A DNA stretch of 64,000 bases from Nymphaea colorata (GCF_008831285.2 NC_045140.1:24260131-24324130), one strand, 5' to 3'; positions 11,184-25,300 are shown, counted from the stretch's first letter. The notes: a model not told the origin generated them from the sequence alone. Translations and numbers: made by a program.

Positions 11184-14100
11184 AAAAACCTGCCGACTGC
11201 CTGTTGGGAGGTGGGATGTGATGTTAATGAAAGAGAAAGAGAAAGAATGACTTGAAGTAGAAAAAGTTGAAGTGAACTAATGGGAAAAGGCAAGAGAGGG
11301 AGAGGAAGAGAGATCTTCGCTTCCTCCACTTGCTGCACTGGGATAGCTGACTGAAAGCCGTAAGCCAATTGGACGGATGTTATTCGTTCTTGTTTTGCTT
11401 TTAAGAGTGAAATGAATAAAAAAAGAGAGGCTTATCCTCACGCAAACTGCCCAAGGTGGGCACCTAACAAGCAAATAGAGTACTCATTTTGAAGGACTCC
11501 TCTTTGTAACCACATATGTACCTCAACAACTAGCCTCGATTCCCTTTCTTTATTAAAAAAAAAAATGAAAATTTAATGTCATTGGTAGTAATAAATAACG
11601 AGAACATAACTTTCATGCTGTGTTTCATTGAAGAAAGAAGTTAGAACTTGAAAAGAGTCTTTTCAGAATGTGTTCCAAAGTCTTTTCCTCCTTTTTCATT
11701 TGTGAAGTATAATTACTAAACAATATGTAGTCCACTGCATGATAATCATATTCCTGTTTTATGCATTCTAGAACGCTAAAAAGCTGAAACAAAAAGTGCA
11801 CCAAAATTTTCTATTTTTTATTGGCAAAGCAAGTACAGCAGAATCTAGCCATATTATGCCAAGTCTGACTATAAAAAGGAGTTACCTTTATCAACTTTAA
11901 TTTCTTATGCTGTCAGTTAGCATAGTGGAGCTCTTGTTGCTGCCAATTTTATTCGACCATGATTTTGCTTAATGTAGTGAAATGAAAGCAATGAAGTTGC
12001 ACAGTAATTATGTAATAACATCTTAAAAACGACTATTGAGTATGCATCTAAAATTTAACAGTACAAATGCAAGATCCTAGTTCAAAACTTACAAATCTTC
12101 ATGAATATATTCCTGGACGTAAAGATTTTATACCCTCTGAAATCTTTGTAGTACAGATCTCAAGCTTTTGACCTCGATAGATTTTATCCAGACACTATGC
12201 ACCCAGGCGCAGATGTCTACATTTTAAACTGCAGAGCTCACACCCATATCCTCAAAATTTTGAAAAGGAACCTAAAATTTTGATCTCAAAACTCAAAAAT
12301 TTTGTAACACATTTATGGATCACTGTATTCCAAAGAATGCAGCATTCTTGTTACCAAATGCCCTCTACGGTGCAATTACTGTCTATGAATTGCATTGCAG
12401 AAGATCTGTTTTTTGAAAACTACAGGCCACAAGCGGCATGTGTGCACGCATCAATGAGTAGAAAGTTGAAGCAGCTGTGAATGCAAAGGGAACTATGCAT
12501 GCGTGAGCAAACATGCATTTAGTCAGCAAGGTTGCCGTACCATGACGGGAGAGCAATTTTGAACAACCAATGACCAGGAAGGTCGGTCTCCAGAGACATT
12601 TTTTAGTTGGGCAGCAGGATTATGAATTATAAAATGAAAGAAGGACAAGCCCATGATCTCCCAAAATCCAACAGGTAAAGGAAAGTTAAAGAAGAAAGAA
12701 CTGTCCGCAGCAAAGCCTACAGGGAAAGTTAGGCGAGAGTTGAAGTGTTCTGCAGAAGTAGGATTTCTTTGACCGCATTTCAGGAAGCCACTGGAATAAC
12801 TCTTTCAAGTTTGAGCACTTGAATACAAACAAATTTGCCGTTCAATTTCCAACCGTGACAGAAGATATAGCTTTAGGTCGCACATATTCTTCTTCTTTAT
12901 TTGGTAAGGGAGGTTGGGGGTGAGCACTACGAAGATCTGTATGTGCTCCGTATCAGCACTCAATGAATATTATAAAAAAATCTTCCTAAAGGAAAGTTCT
13001 CTTGTACAGTATAGTGCTTAAATGAATCTAATTATAGCATCCAATAAGGTGTTTATAGAAGTGGGATTTCCCTTCGTTGGCCAGCGGTTTCTAATGATGT
13101 GGACAACTTAATTAATAGTCACATAAGCGATCAAAACCATTTTTGTAGAAATAATCATCATTCTGCTGCAAGTTGATGCATATCTTCAAGTTGTTTCGTG
13201 GAAGTTATTGGAATTTCAGGCTGTTGATGAAATGTGTTTACTTCGAAAGGAAGGGGGAACACCGTGAAACGTGTTTCGGTTCTCTGTCGACCTGTAGAAT
13301 AGTTTTCTGCTCACTTCCCCCTGCCATTTGCATATGTAATACTGTCATATCACTTTCTCACTTTGTTCTCGGACATTTTGTTTCTCTCTTTACACATGCT
13401 TCTACTGATGTGGTTTGCCGTTTGTGCTTTACTATTAGTTTCTAAGTCACCCCCTATGTTCGAGCTTATACAATCAAAGCCTCCAAACTGTGATAGATTT
13501 ATATTAGGTAGCTGTATCAAAAGCAGAGTGTGATTCACATGCTATGTAAAGCCAGATTAGTATTCAACGATGGCAACACCAATACAATACTTTTGATTCA
13601 AGAAACCAACTTATCCTTGAGATCATTCAAGTTTCTGCTTAGTCCTAACCGTGGTCAAGGAATTTCCACCCCAACAGCAGCACGCCTTAAGCCCCCGAGA
13701 GGACATGAAGAATATGATATGACTTCGGCCAACCTTAGTAAAAAAAAATGTAGTCAAAACCACGAGTTACTTAAAGAATTAAGCACCACAATGTCCGAAA
13801 AATCTGTAGGATAACAGTGCTTGAGTGGAACAATCCCTAAGAATGAATTCTCAATCGTCACGTACAAGGTGCTTGGTGGCCGTAATAATTGACAAACAGA
13901 TGAATATGCCAAGAGAATAGTCTGAGCAGTAAACTCTCAATTCAAAATACATAGTTGGCGTTCTTTCACAGTGGTAGTAATCTTTCATTATTGGATGCAC
14001 AGCAGGTTCGCAGTTTCAGGACTCTTGATAGTGCAAGCGTACGAATAAAACGGCATTGTTACCGGTGATTTTGCAGAGTCCTGTACTCCCTGTAACCTGA

Positions 14101-16830
14101 CTACTGCAGCAACAAGGAAGCCAAGACACTCTGTCAGGTCCATGATCTAATACGGGTCTGACGATTTAAACTTGGATTTCTTTGAAGATGCAATGAATTA
14201 CGTTATTCGCCTAAAAGCACGAAAGATTTGATTCTGGAACTAGTGGCCATCTCAATCAGTGAATACGTAGCTAGTGATCTCTTGACAGTTTAATGTCTGC
14301 AAATAATTGAGGAGATCTTTAAAATGGCACATAGCTAGATGTCAGCAGCTGTTGGAACCACAGAGAATAGCACCGAACTCAATAATGCCCTCGTTTCATT
14401 CCTGCAGTCCTATAGCAGGAACGTCTGTGTTTGTATCGGGAGGGCATGTCTGCATTCATGGTAAGTTTAGTGCGTAATTTGCCTTCTCAAACCTTAGTTC
14501 CGGAATTCTTTCGTGCAACCAAAAGTGTCCAATTTCTTGAATACACAAGAAAATTCCTTCTCTCGAGAATCCACATGAGAACCTAGTAAGGACATATGAA
14601 GGAGCTGAATTGGTTCTTTGGCACCATCACCATGAGGCCCTGTGCTCATCGAAGGCGATGACCTGATGAAGAAAAACCCAGATTCCATTACCATCCATGC
14701 GTGATCAATAAATTTTGATTTCGAAAGTTGGATTTCTCCAACAGTATTGTCATTTAATCCCCTCACTTTGCATTGATATTATATTGTTAATTGAATTCTG
14801 CCAAATTTCCATGCATATTGTTCTGTGGAACTTCATGTATTAGTTTTGGAGAGGGAGGTTTCGGATATTGTGATCTGATGCAGAGTGTCGTTATCTTCAG
14901 AACTTTTCCACAAACAGGCTATGTAATTTACATTTACATGATTTTCCATTACCATACAATTACTTGGTCCACTGGTTTTGAAGTATAGGAAACTTGAGGT
15001 GAAGCGCATTTTGCAAGTGACAAAACAGGCAATGAAGATAGCCGCTGGGGTCACCAAAGCGGTTATCAGGAGTAAAGGAAAATATGCGAATGCAGCTTCA
15101 CTTCAAAGCATTTTTCTTTAAATTTATTGATTAAATCAGGATTTATTTCATGCATATTCACTATATATAGAGTATAAACAATTCATGTATGAAAAACTTG
15201 GTCGTTTCCCTCACCAGGAAAAGAAGTCATTCCACAGGTGCATTTACAGAGGAGGGTGCCCATTGAGAAATCCGACCCTGCGACGGTGCTAGAAAAACAA
15301 AAGGCCTTCTTTCAAGAACCATAATGTGTTACTAAAACTTGATTGGAGATTAATCGTGGTTGGGTAGCCAATGGAATGCCCTCGATTACCATGAGAAGGC
15401 GATTATATATTACAAATTATTTTTCTCCCCTCAATCCAAACTGTCAAATTGGATCCATACAGAGAAGATTAGCATATGACATGCACAAAATGAGAAATGG
15501 TCCAAATCCACCATAGTCATCTTTCCATCAACTCATATTGTTTACCATGCTAGTAAAAAACATATTCTGTGTTTAAAAATTTCACGGCCGACTATGTTTT
15601 ACATTTTTTAGAAACCATATATCCAATTGAACACGAACACAATCAGGTTCAGATAGAATCCAAAACAGCCAGAAATTGCTCAAGAACCACTTCTCTGAAT
15701 CCAATCAATGTCCTGGATAATGGTTTCTATGCACCCTTTCTCTCAATCCTTGGCTTAAGTGACTGAAATACCAACGCCGTATGTTTGTTCTGCACTTCCC
15801 TGGGAATAAGAAAATGTGGGAGTTTTGAGGCTTCATATCCAAAACATGACCTTGTTAGTAGGATATGAATCCATGTGAAAACCATCTTGGCGTGGTTGAA
15901 TTGTTTGTTACCCAAAACTTACAAGGGCGCGATTAGTTGTTTAGGCAGAATGTCAATGACATGGTATTGAAAACACTGTGTTACTCTTTATTTTAACGAA
16001 GGATCAGGAAAAATGTAGACTACTAATTCCCATGGAAATTGCTGGGAGATACGGTCTCCACCTTCATTGCTAAAAAAAAAAACATGTATATAAAAAAAGA
16101 ACTAGGCTACTAATTCACATGTCCATATTTTAAGAGAGACTGCTATGGCACAACAAGAAGTGATAAAAATCGAACCTCAAAATTGTGATCAAAGAAATCA
16201 AACACATTCATGTTATATCTTAGACAGGGCACCTCAGAGGAGGTGTGGTTGAGTCTTTATTCCTATGGGTATTACTCTTTTCAATTGCAAAAGGTGGTAG
16301 ATGATACTTTCAAGTTGAAGAGAGTAACTCTAAGTTCATTTAGGTCTTGATGCAGCTCCTGACCCCGGAGGTAGGAGGAACGAGAGAAAGGCTTTGACCT
16401 CTCATTGGGCACCCGGAGTCGCTGTCTGACCCAAACGCCTTAACTAGAGTGGTTACATACAAGTTCTAATCTCATTGTGGCATTTTGAGACCTAGATTTC
16501 CATCTAGGTTGCACCTCCTACAATGTTGAGACGAGTGTTGTAGGTATGGCAAGTTAAATCAATGTGTATAAATCTCTTATACGCTCAAAGCTGAAGCTAC
16601 AAACTTCTGTCTGGGGGGCACTAATACTTCAAATTAAATAATATGTAAATCAGAAGATACCTATGAAGTATTAATATATAAATAAACAATTTGCATGGGT
16701 ACATGTAGGCAATCACTGGCACAAGCCCACGTATGCCCCCACTACTACGTGTGAAGGGCTTAGCCATTTGATAAACACACCTCAACCTTGTGGTGATTGG
16801 CAAATTCAACCCCAATAATATCTTCCTTAA
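11182..16830. other. intergenic, no gene seen
   Basis: About 5.6 kb of AT-rich sequence. Its frames are all short, on both strands, without recognisable domains or consistent splice sites. A slightly less AT-rich patch at 16330-16620 may be an old retroelement fragment, but it has no repeat partner or motif that proves this. Confidence 0.45.
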
Positions 16831-17327
16831 GGGGCGTTTGATTGGTCTGGAATTTTGAATCTGGAATCAAAATTTCACCCGAAAATGAAATGGGAATTCC
16901 CATCCAATTCTAATTTCTGCCTGTGTTTGATAACTTGGAATCTTGATTTCAGAATTGAAAACGTCTTGTTTGATTGAAATAGAATCAAAATTTTGGGCTT
17001 GGGAGACCATTGGATTCACGTAAACTGCTGCAGCCTTCTAACTTAACGCACAACCCTATTAGCAATTTAAAAATCCAACAAAAAAATAGCTATGATAAAA
17101 TTAATCATAAAATAATATTGAAATAGCATGATATCACATAGACATTGTCTCAGTCTCTCTTTTCGGAGCCTTTTCCCCTTTGCTTGCATTCGTTGGTATG
17201 CCTCTTCCATGTGGTTGCACAATGGTGAATCACCTCTTGGGACCAATTAGAATTGGATTCACAGGTCCCCCCCTTTTTTTTTTTAACTTTTGCTGCACTT
17301 TTTTCCATTTTTGATGAGCAACCAAAC
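16831..17327. mobile_element. possible MITE with GTTTGATTGG-type ends
   Basis: The left end GGGGCGTTTGATTGG faces the right end GCAACCAAAC, giving an imperfect terminal inverted repeat. Related words recur inside (TGTTTGATAAC, CTTGTTTGATTG). Many plant MITEs have such 'GTTTGRTTGG' ends. No clear target duplication. Confidence 0.4.
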
Positions 17328-17539
17328 AATATTGGTCATATATCTGCCCATGACAGTTTTGATCACTATGTTCTGTAGCGAGCATGGAAGTGTGAAAGAT
17401 CTGGTACTATAAGTTGTTGCATAAATTCCAGTTAATGGAAGATTCTTACATTTGAATTAAGTTGGTAACTGTGTTCGATTTCGTTTCTGCAACCTTGCTT
17501 TGGAAGTGGATGCATAAATCCGAGATTTTGTGTTTCTGC

Positions 17540-17765
17540 ACCCGGAGGCAGAGCTAAATATGGGCTGGTGTGGGAAGCAGGGCCGGTATTTTGGCCTCTT
17601 CATAGAAAATTTCTAGCTCTGCTATGGTGGGCAGTTGCCCACACCAGCTCCTCAAGGTTTCTTTATCATTAGATTAATATATTTAAATATTTGTTATATT
17701 ATGTATATGGTGCCGCTGTTGATATGAAAATCCAGAAATTTTTTCTGGCTCGGCCACTGTCTGCA
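17540..17765. repeat. decayed dispersed repeat (GAGCTA...GGCTCGGCC family)
   Basis: The unit holds AGAAAATTTCTAGCTCTGC (17607-17625) and a terminal TTTTCTGGCTCGGCCACTG. An inner inverted repeat pairs GCTGGTGTGGG (17564-17574) with CCCACACCAGC (17638-17648). Similar word orders occur at 48840-49020, 54001-54440, 56541 and 59660-59860. The class is uncertain. Confidence 0.4.
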
Positions 17766-19427
17766 TCTGCCAAGGAAATTAAGGTGCCTTGAGAAAAATA
17801 AAAGGCCTATATGCTTCTCCTGTTACGAAGCCAATAAGCTCACAGAATCTAGGGATTCAAATGCCTGGGTTCACCAAACAACAGCTCTGCCCGTTTGGCC
17901 ACCTGAAGATCGGGCTTCAATTGTTCAAGAGAAAAAAAAAAACGAGAATTCAGTACCCAACCTTACATCTCTTTACCATAAACGGTAAGAGTTTGCCTTT
18001 CTCCAACTTATTTGTAAAGGAAAAAATGTTGGATATAAGACAAATTAACTATGTATAAAAGAAAAATTCTTATATTCTAAATTACGGCTCTACAAAATAT
18101 TAAACCAGATCTGAGCAACGCTTAGGAAAGATCACACCGCGTGCATTTGTGAGGTTCAAACAATAATAACTTTAAAGCAAGAATATAGTTGGAGAATCAA
18201 ACTATTCAGTCGCGGACTTGGATCCACACAGTGAAACCCAACTGGCTAATTGTGAAGCGTGTGATACATGATCATGTTCGATAACTCATTAAGATTGTTA
18301 CTGTCCGGTGATTATGCTCCAAAATTTGGGATAGATTTATAGAATATTATGTTACAGGGTTCCATAAATTTACACCAATTTTTGGACAATTTCAATAGAG
18401 TAACAATTTGTTAGTGATGCCAAACAGCTTCTAAGTGTCTCTTTTTGAAGACACTAAATATCAGAATTACATTCCCATTTCAAACTCTCCACTTGTAATA
18501 TTAGATCCAAGATACCTATCATGAACATCCGTAATGTCATAGCTTCTTCTTAGACCAACTTAAAGAAGTCGACCTAACTAATTTAAGTGCTGTTCAAAGT
18601 GCACCTACCGAATTTGGCTGTAGTTCATCAATAGGCTAGATTACGGTTAAAGACATTAATGGAAATTAATGAGCACGAGAAGATCCAAATTTTGAAGATG
18701 GCTTAACCATTTATGCTCGTCCATTCAATTTTGGTTTCAATTTGATCCAAGCTAAACTGGAAGAGCAAAATGGGTATTTCATTAGCACGTTAAGGTATGT
18801 ACGTGTTATGAGGATCACAAACATAAACAACTGAACATGGATCAGCCACCTCTGATCCACTGGCTCGGATCAATTACCATCCCTAAATTCAGGCCGCTCA
18901 TAAGCCGGGACGAGCCGCCGAGAATTCTGGGTTCCGACCACGGATCAAGGTGCATCTCTCTGTCTGGTTAAAGGCCTCCCACTGATCACAGTAGAAAAGG
19001 ACGGATCGTCCTTGATATTTTTAGAAGATGGAAGGTCGTTTCCTCAACAGCGAGGAGCAACCACCCCATTGCCCGTCCACCGTAGATGACGACATAGCCT
19101 TTCTTTTTTAGCATCCGACGATTGTAAGAAAATAAAGAAGAGATGATGGCAGGGATCCGAAGCTAAGAAATAAAATGAGGAGTTGAGGCTACCAAGAGAG
19201 AGGGGAGATCATCTCCCCTTCCTTCATCGACAGACGTCACATAGTATTTTCATGCTCGTAGACTTGATATGGTTTTGGTGTTTGTCTTCCCTGTGGACAA
19301 GAAGAGGATTCCCCCGTCCTTCCCATCACGAAAATTTTGATCAAATCCGTAGTTTCTCACTTGTCTTTTCTCGACCTCTTGCCAGAGAAAAAGAGGAACC
19401 AGACAAAAAGAGGAGAGTATTGAAGGC
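17766..19427. other. upstream region of the CYSTM gene, no other gene seen
   Basis: No coding region is supported. The last 250 bp are less AT-rich and probably hold the leader of the small gene at 19428. I see no convincing TATA box close to it. Confidence 0.4.
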
Positions 19428-19838
19428 ATGGATCCCAGATACCCTTACTATCCCCAGCCTTATCCCGCTCAAGGTCTGATTCTTCCATTGCTTTACCCGT
19501 TTGTTTCGTTTCATCTGTTGGTTTTCCCTCACGGGATGAGGGAACTACAGAGACTTATCGTTTGCGGGAATTTTAATTTTTCCAGGTTATTACCAAGGGC
19601 CTCCTGTTATGGCGCCTCCCCAGTACGCAGCTCCGCCACCGAGGAGTGATCGAGGGTGTCTCGAAGGATGGTACAAGCCATATTCTTCACCTTTGGTTTT
19701 TTCTTCTTGATCTGTTTCGATTCTGTTTCACCATTGAAATGTTTGGTTTGTCCCTTGATGGGCAGCCTCGCAATGCTCTGTTGCTGCTGCTTGATCGACG
19801 AGTGCTGCTGTGATCCAGAAATCATATTCGTGAGCTGA
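19428..19838 (+). CDS. small cysteine-rich transmembrane module (CYSTM) protein
   Basis: Three exons, 19428-19473, 19586-19670 and 19766-19838, give 67 aa; no single frame shows the whole gene. Junctions are CTCAAG|GTCTGA ... TTCCAG|GTTATT and GGATG|GTACAA ... GGGCAG|CCTCGC. The N-terminal half is Tyr/Pro/Gln-rich (MDPRYPYYPQPYPAQ, then GYYQGPPVMAPPQYAAPPP). The C-terminal module CLEGCLAMLCCCCLIDECCC (40-59) is the CYSTM signature: 9 cysteines and a short hydrophobic core. Family members are tail-anchored or membrane-associated peptides linked to stress and metal tolerance. The tail continues DPEIIFVS, longer than members that stop soon after the cysteines. The start context GGCATGG and the matching intron phases support the model. 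A specific role cannot be assigned. Confidence 0.82.
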
Positions 19839-21163
19839 TGACAACTTGCTGTGATATATGGAGATTGAAATGGTTTTAGCACCTGTCTCTTGTCTTCCTT
19901 TTCTGCTTCTTCTTCTTCTTCTCCTTCTTCTTCTACAGTTCTTAAAGTATGTACGTGTTATGAGGTCTCCAGATCTATGAAAAAAGTTTCTTAGTCTGTG
20001 TCATACGCTTTTCACGTTATTGAAGACCGCATTGTGTTTGTGTTCGTCTCTCGATTCTCGTGGCATTCTGCTCGTTCCCGCAAGGATGGAGACTCAATTC
20101 GGAGCATGCAACGTTATATCTCTCTCTTTCCACATATATATATATAGATCAATACATAAATATTGAACAAGTCTAATACATGTAATGAAAGAATGGTCTG
20201 AATTTTCTGTCGGACTTCAAGGGAGTGCAACTAAAAATGCAAAACTTTTCATCTGAATTAACCCACCGAAAGCAAATGTTCAGCGATTAAGCTACACTTA
20301 TGACTTTGATATCTCGTTGGAGGAGATTTTACGAGATTGATACCGAAGGTGCATCGCTTGACATGGACTCATAAGACTTGTAGAAGAAGAAAATTTCTAA
20401 AATAATTGACGAACTGAGGACTACCACGAAAAAGCTGGAGAGCTAATTAGATCTTTCCACTATATTATGGAAGAGATTGTTGAGCATTTGACTATGGCGG
20501 AGTTAGTGATTTACGGAAATTGGTCACGAACATGGATATTAGTGGTTGAGGAAGGGCACTCATATGTAAATATATAAAAATATATACTTCTACATAAATT
20601 TTCGAAAGTTAGGGGGCACACATCCCCCCCGGTGTATATGTGCAAACAGTATTACCTGCTTAGCATTCCTTCAAGGAAACAAATACCATTTGGTAGGCTT
20701 TTAAATAGTTCGCAAGATCTGATTATTGACCCGAAACTGGATTCATCTAGTCTGATGCAGTATAGTAAAATGGATCCGAATTATAACGGGATTCAAACTT
20801 GGGTATATGCTTTATGAATCTGAATCTACATTTGAGTTTGAAGTCCACAAAGAATCTGGCCTGATTATGCATAAAGGTCAAATCTTTCCCTGTCAAATCC
20901 GAGTTTGGTTTCAAAATTTCAGGTTTGAATTCTAATCAGTGCTGGAGCTCGATTAATTGGATATGGTTAATGGTGGAACCTATTCAAGTTTGCATATTGA
21001 ACTCGACTCCCTAGCCCTTTCAATTTGACATTCCTATTATATCCGTTTTGGGCTCTCACTACTTTAGGCTGATGATCGATCTCTCCCTTCCCTTCTTCTC
21101 CGCAGTGTTGAGCTCGACTTCCCTCAATTTTAAATTGTAAAAATGTGTCAACCTTGAATAAGA
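19839..21163. other. 3' flank of the CYSTM gene and intergenic DNA
   Basis: A CTT trinucleotide repeat (about 19904-19934) probably lies in or just after the 3' UTR. The rest is AT-rich with a short TA run at 20135-20146 and shows no gene. Confidence 0.45.
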
Positions 21164-21856
21164 GGGCCTGTTTGGTTGGAAGGAAAGGGAGAGAAAGGAA
21201 GGGATTCAGCAATCAATCCTTTGTTTGGTTGACTAATTAGAAATGAGGGAAATGGAGAAAGTCTGGAAAGGAAATGAGAGAAGAACAAAAGTACTGACTG
21301 CCCACAATACCCCTTCACATTTTTTTCTTCAACAAAAAAAAAAAGAGGAAGGGCCGAGGCCTTATCTCCTGCTGTGCGAGAAACAGACTTGCTCGTCCCC
21401 ATCGGCTGCTCCGACACCCATTTTCTAAAGGTATGTTCTTCTTTGGGGTCAATCTATTAGGAAGAGGGCTACATAGTTATGGTTCATTCACATTACAGAG
21501 ACCGAGCCTCCTCCCCGTCCTCTCTCTCTTCTTCACGACGATGGAGGCATGTGGTCACTTTCCTCATTTGATAGTCCTGAAATGCTGAAGTTCTTCCTTG
21601 TTTTGGCATAGAGGCAAGATCGCAGCGAGGCCACGAAGCAAGAGGGCGGAAAAAGCTTGTTTATAATTGAAAATTACATCTTATGTTTTTTGCATCCTTT
21701 TACTTTTCTTTCTATCCAAAGAAGCTTTTATAATCACTTATTTCCTTTTCTTTCCTTTTCATTTCATTCATTTCTTTTTCCTTTTTCTTTTTTTCCCTCC
21801 CTTTCCTTCCCTTCCTTCTCCTTTTTTTTCCCTCCAATCTTTCCGTCCAAACAGGG
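21164..21856. mobile_element. MITE-like element with GGCCTGTTTGG ends and TAAGA flanks
   Basis: The left end GGGCCTGTTTGGTTGGAA faces the right end TTCCGTCCAAACAGGG. TAAGA flanks both sides (21159-21163 and 21857-21861). If the duplication is just TAA this fits PIF/Harbinger (Tourist-like) elements; five bases is less typical. The left part is purine-rich (GGAAAGGGAG) and the right part pyrimidine-rich (CCCTCCCTTTCC), which extends the inverted symmetry inward. No transposase is seen. Confidence 0.6.
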
Positions 21857-21861
21857 TAAGA

Positions 21862-22348
21862 TTGAGTGCCACCTGCTAATGTATTGATATCTTTTTATTA
21901 ATTAACAGAAGGACTCTGACGTCGTCGTTCAGTCTTTCACTTTTGTGCAAGAAATATGGGAAGTCTGGGACGAGTTTTTCAAGCAAATTTATTCGTTAAC
22001 GACACCTCTTCCGAGTTGAATCCTCGTGATCTACCAAAATCCAAACCATTCTCAGCCGTAACATTGTTTAATAAAAATTTGAATAGATCAGGTGATCTAA
22101 TAGATCACTCTTTCAGAAGGGATCTGTCACTACCTTCGTCGTTTATTTCTTCAATGATAAGAAGATTCATTATAGCTGCGAGTTTACCTTTGGGGAGTCA
22201 TCATTCCCAGTGAAATCCGTCAAATACTGGCATATTATTAATAAGAATGTGGCGTTTTTTCACGAAAAATTCTGAGACGAACACATCTGCTCCGAGTTCC
22301 ATGAGGTGGCCTTCGTTCTTCCTCCTACTGGTGTGGTATTGAGGGAAG
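21862..22348. other. upstream region of the L-galactose dehydrogenase gene
   Basis: No coding region is supported. The translation start of the next gene has a good context (GGGAAGATGGCG). I do not see a convincing TATA box. Confidence 0.4.
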
Positions 22349-25300
22349 ATGGCGTCTCCGTCGCCTTCTCTTCCTCTTGCGGGAATGCTGGAGCTCCGTC
22401 CACTGGGCCAGACGGGTCTGATGGTCAGCGCCTTGGGGTTCGGTGCGTCACCTCTCGGAGGTGTCTTCGGCACCGTCTCCGAGCAAGACGCCATCGACTC
22501 CGTCCGCGAGGCTTTTCGTCTGGGCATCAACTTCTTCGACACCTCCCCGTAACTAAACCAACCTCTCTCTCGTTGTACTTTATCTTTCTCCTTTGATTTT
22601 TTCTATGGAGCTTTTTTCCGTTTTTCCTGCCTTGCTTTCTGTTTGATATTGTGAGGGCTGAATTCAGCATCGTCGACGCCCTTTTCCTTTGTTAAACAAT
22701 TTTTGGTTGTTCTAACAACGGGAATAAGATTTCCAGATATTATGGAGGAACTTTGTCGGAGAAAATGTTAGGGAAGGCTCTCCGAGCACTCGGAGTTCCG
22801 AGAGAAAGCTTCGTGATCTCCACCAAGTGCGGCCGTTACGCCGATGGCTTCGATTTTAGCGCAGAGAGGGTGACCCGGAGCATCGACGAGAGCTTGGCTC
22901 GGTTGAATCTCGACTACGTTGATATCCTGCATTGCCATGATATCGAGTTTGGGTCCCTTGATCAGGTATTCACGGATGTTATACTTTCTTTCATTTCAGT
23001 TATATTCTGCTCTGGACAACGAAAAAATTGCACATTCTTTTTCTCCTTCGGCCAATTTTGCGTGTTATTGGTTATTATTTGCTCTTATTTTTGTGGTCAT
23101 GGCATCAACTGGTGTAAGTTGTCATGTTCCACAGTTTCCCTGCTACTGCTGCCCGAACAATAATGCGGTACAGTACCTAATCTTTGAAAGCAATAGGGGT
23201 GCAAAGGTGGGAGTTTTGGCTGTAAATGAATTCAACCTTACCCGTTATCCACATATTTTAGTTGGTTTGAATCCAATCTGTCCGTATGACTGTAACCTGA
23301 ACCTCTCCCCTATGTTCTGGGGTGCTGGAGAGGAGCAGGATGAAGATGGTCTTATAATTTTTGGAAGAAGATGCAATCTTAGCACACGAATCATTGGTTG
23401 CACTTGACCGTTCAGAAAACTCTAACATTGCACCAAGCAATGGCCCTAAGGCCTCATCAGTAGCTCCTTATCAAAAGTTTATGATGTAAAATAAATTGCC
23501 AGAGAAACAAAAAAAAGTGTGAACAGAAGTACTTGTATTCCACATTTTGACACTATGGTCTTGTACTCTTGTTCGTTCCCAGTTGAAGAAGTTCCGGTTG
23601 CAAAATATATGAAGTCCTCCTAGATCTGAATAAGCTTGGCATGGTTTTCATTTAACTGAATTTTGGGTTGTATTTTAACAGGTTGTTAACGAGACTATTC
23701 CTGCTCTTATAAAGCTCAAAAAGGCTGGAAAGACACGGTTTATTGGAATCACTGGCCTCCCTTTGGGGATCTTCACTAATGTTCTCGACAGGATTCCACC
23801 TGGTTCCATTGATGTTGTCCTATCATATTGTCATTACAGCATTAATGACACCAGTCTGGAAGATTTGCTACCATATTTGAAGAGCAAAGGTATAGGTATA
23901 ATTACTGCTTCTCCCCTTGCAATGGGACTCCTCACGGAGAATGGGCCACCTGAATGGCATCCTGCATCAGCGGAGCTGAAGGTAAGGTAGTGCGTGCTAT
24001 TATTGGACTTTAAAAGTATGCACTTCTCTTACTTTCAACGTAATATAGGACTACATTTTTGAGGATTTCAGTATGACACTATGATAATTTCTTGTTACTG
24101 TCCAGCACGTCTATGTCTCCCAGTATGTAGATGTACTGACAGTTTAGAGACATTTTTTTGTATTTTGTGCTTTCCTTTTTTGCCACTATTAGTGTTATCC
24201 TCAAAAATCTTGTTGATTCATTGGAAATTTGGAAATTGTTAAGGGCCCTTCTTCCCTGTTTAGGTTTTGATACGTTTTACCAAAAAATCTGGTTGTTCAA
24301 TGTTCTCCATTGTCTGTTTTGGCGCTAATTTTGTTTTCTCATAGTCTATAATGACTGTTCCTCCTCTAGCATCTTGAAATAAGTCTACGATAGCTTTTTT
24401 CTTTGTGTGCATGCTACAAAATCTATAGTTAGCTTGTATGGATACCCTCATCTTCCAACTATCATGGGTTTATGAGTAGAAGCTGGTTGCCTTCTGCAAC
24501 ACTTCCTCTACCGCTCAACTGATATATAAGAACTACATCCAGAGAAGACAAGTTTGTGAATTACTTTCTCAACAGTAAATTTTCCACATATGGTTTTAAT
24601 AAACGGTGTTGAAGTTGACACATCCCTACTTCATGCAAAACGAAAAGTCCTATGCTGTACATTCGTGCAGTCACCTAATTGTTGGAACAAATCCAAGCAT
24701 GAATATATGATTAATATCTCCATTCATTAGGTGTTAGTTATCCAGATGTATCATAATAAAACAATCAAACTAGTTTCTTTCATCCATACAACATTTTGTA
24801 ACAGGATGATGAGATTTTACCTGGGAAACTATTGCCATTGCATCACACTGATGAAACTATTTTCCGATGCTCAAAAAACCGTGGTCCAAGTGACAGGCAT
24901 TGGAAAAATTGAAGCTTGCCTTAAACTGTGAGAGATGTATGGCATACTCATAGAATTGGATCCTTCTGTCTGGACAACGTCCTGTTCGACATTGTAGTCA
25001 TTGTAATAAATTGGGGCATTCTGTGGATTTCTGTTGGGATATTCATCCTGAGAAGTTTTGGAATTGTTTTGTCTCATAGTCAGATTTTTTGCTGGATGAG
25101 ACTTCTAGGAAGCATGCTATATAGAAGTATTCCATGAGCCAGATTTTTAGCTAAGAATGGAATGTGAAGCTAGTTACAATAATTGCAGTATGACAAGCAG
25201 TAATCAGAAAGAACGTAAGTTATTTTGCTGTCCACTCTTTAATATGTGTTGTGCTTGTTCCAGCTGTTCAATTATACATTGAGTCGTTGACTTACTAAAA

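Noticed and set aside
21910-22015. Frame reading DVVVQSFTFVQEIWEVWDEF, faintly like a retroelement gag
   Set aside because: Only about 36 codons before a stop, with no neighbouring gag or pol sequence; the resemblance is too weak.
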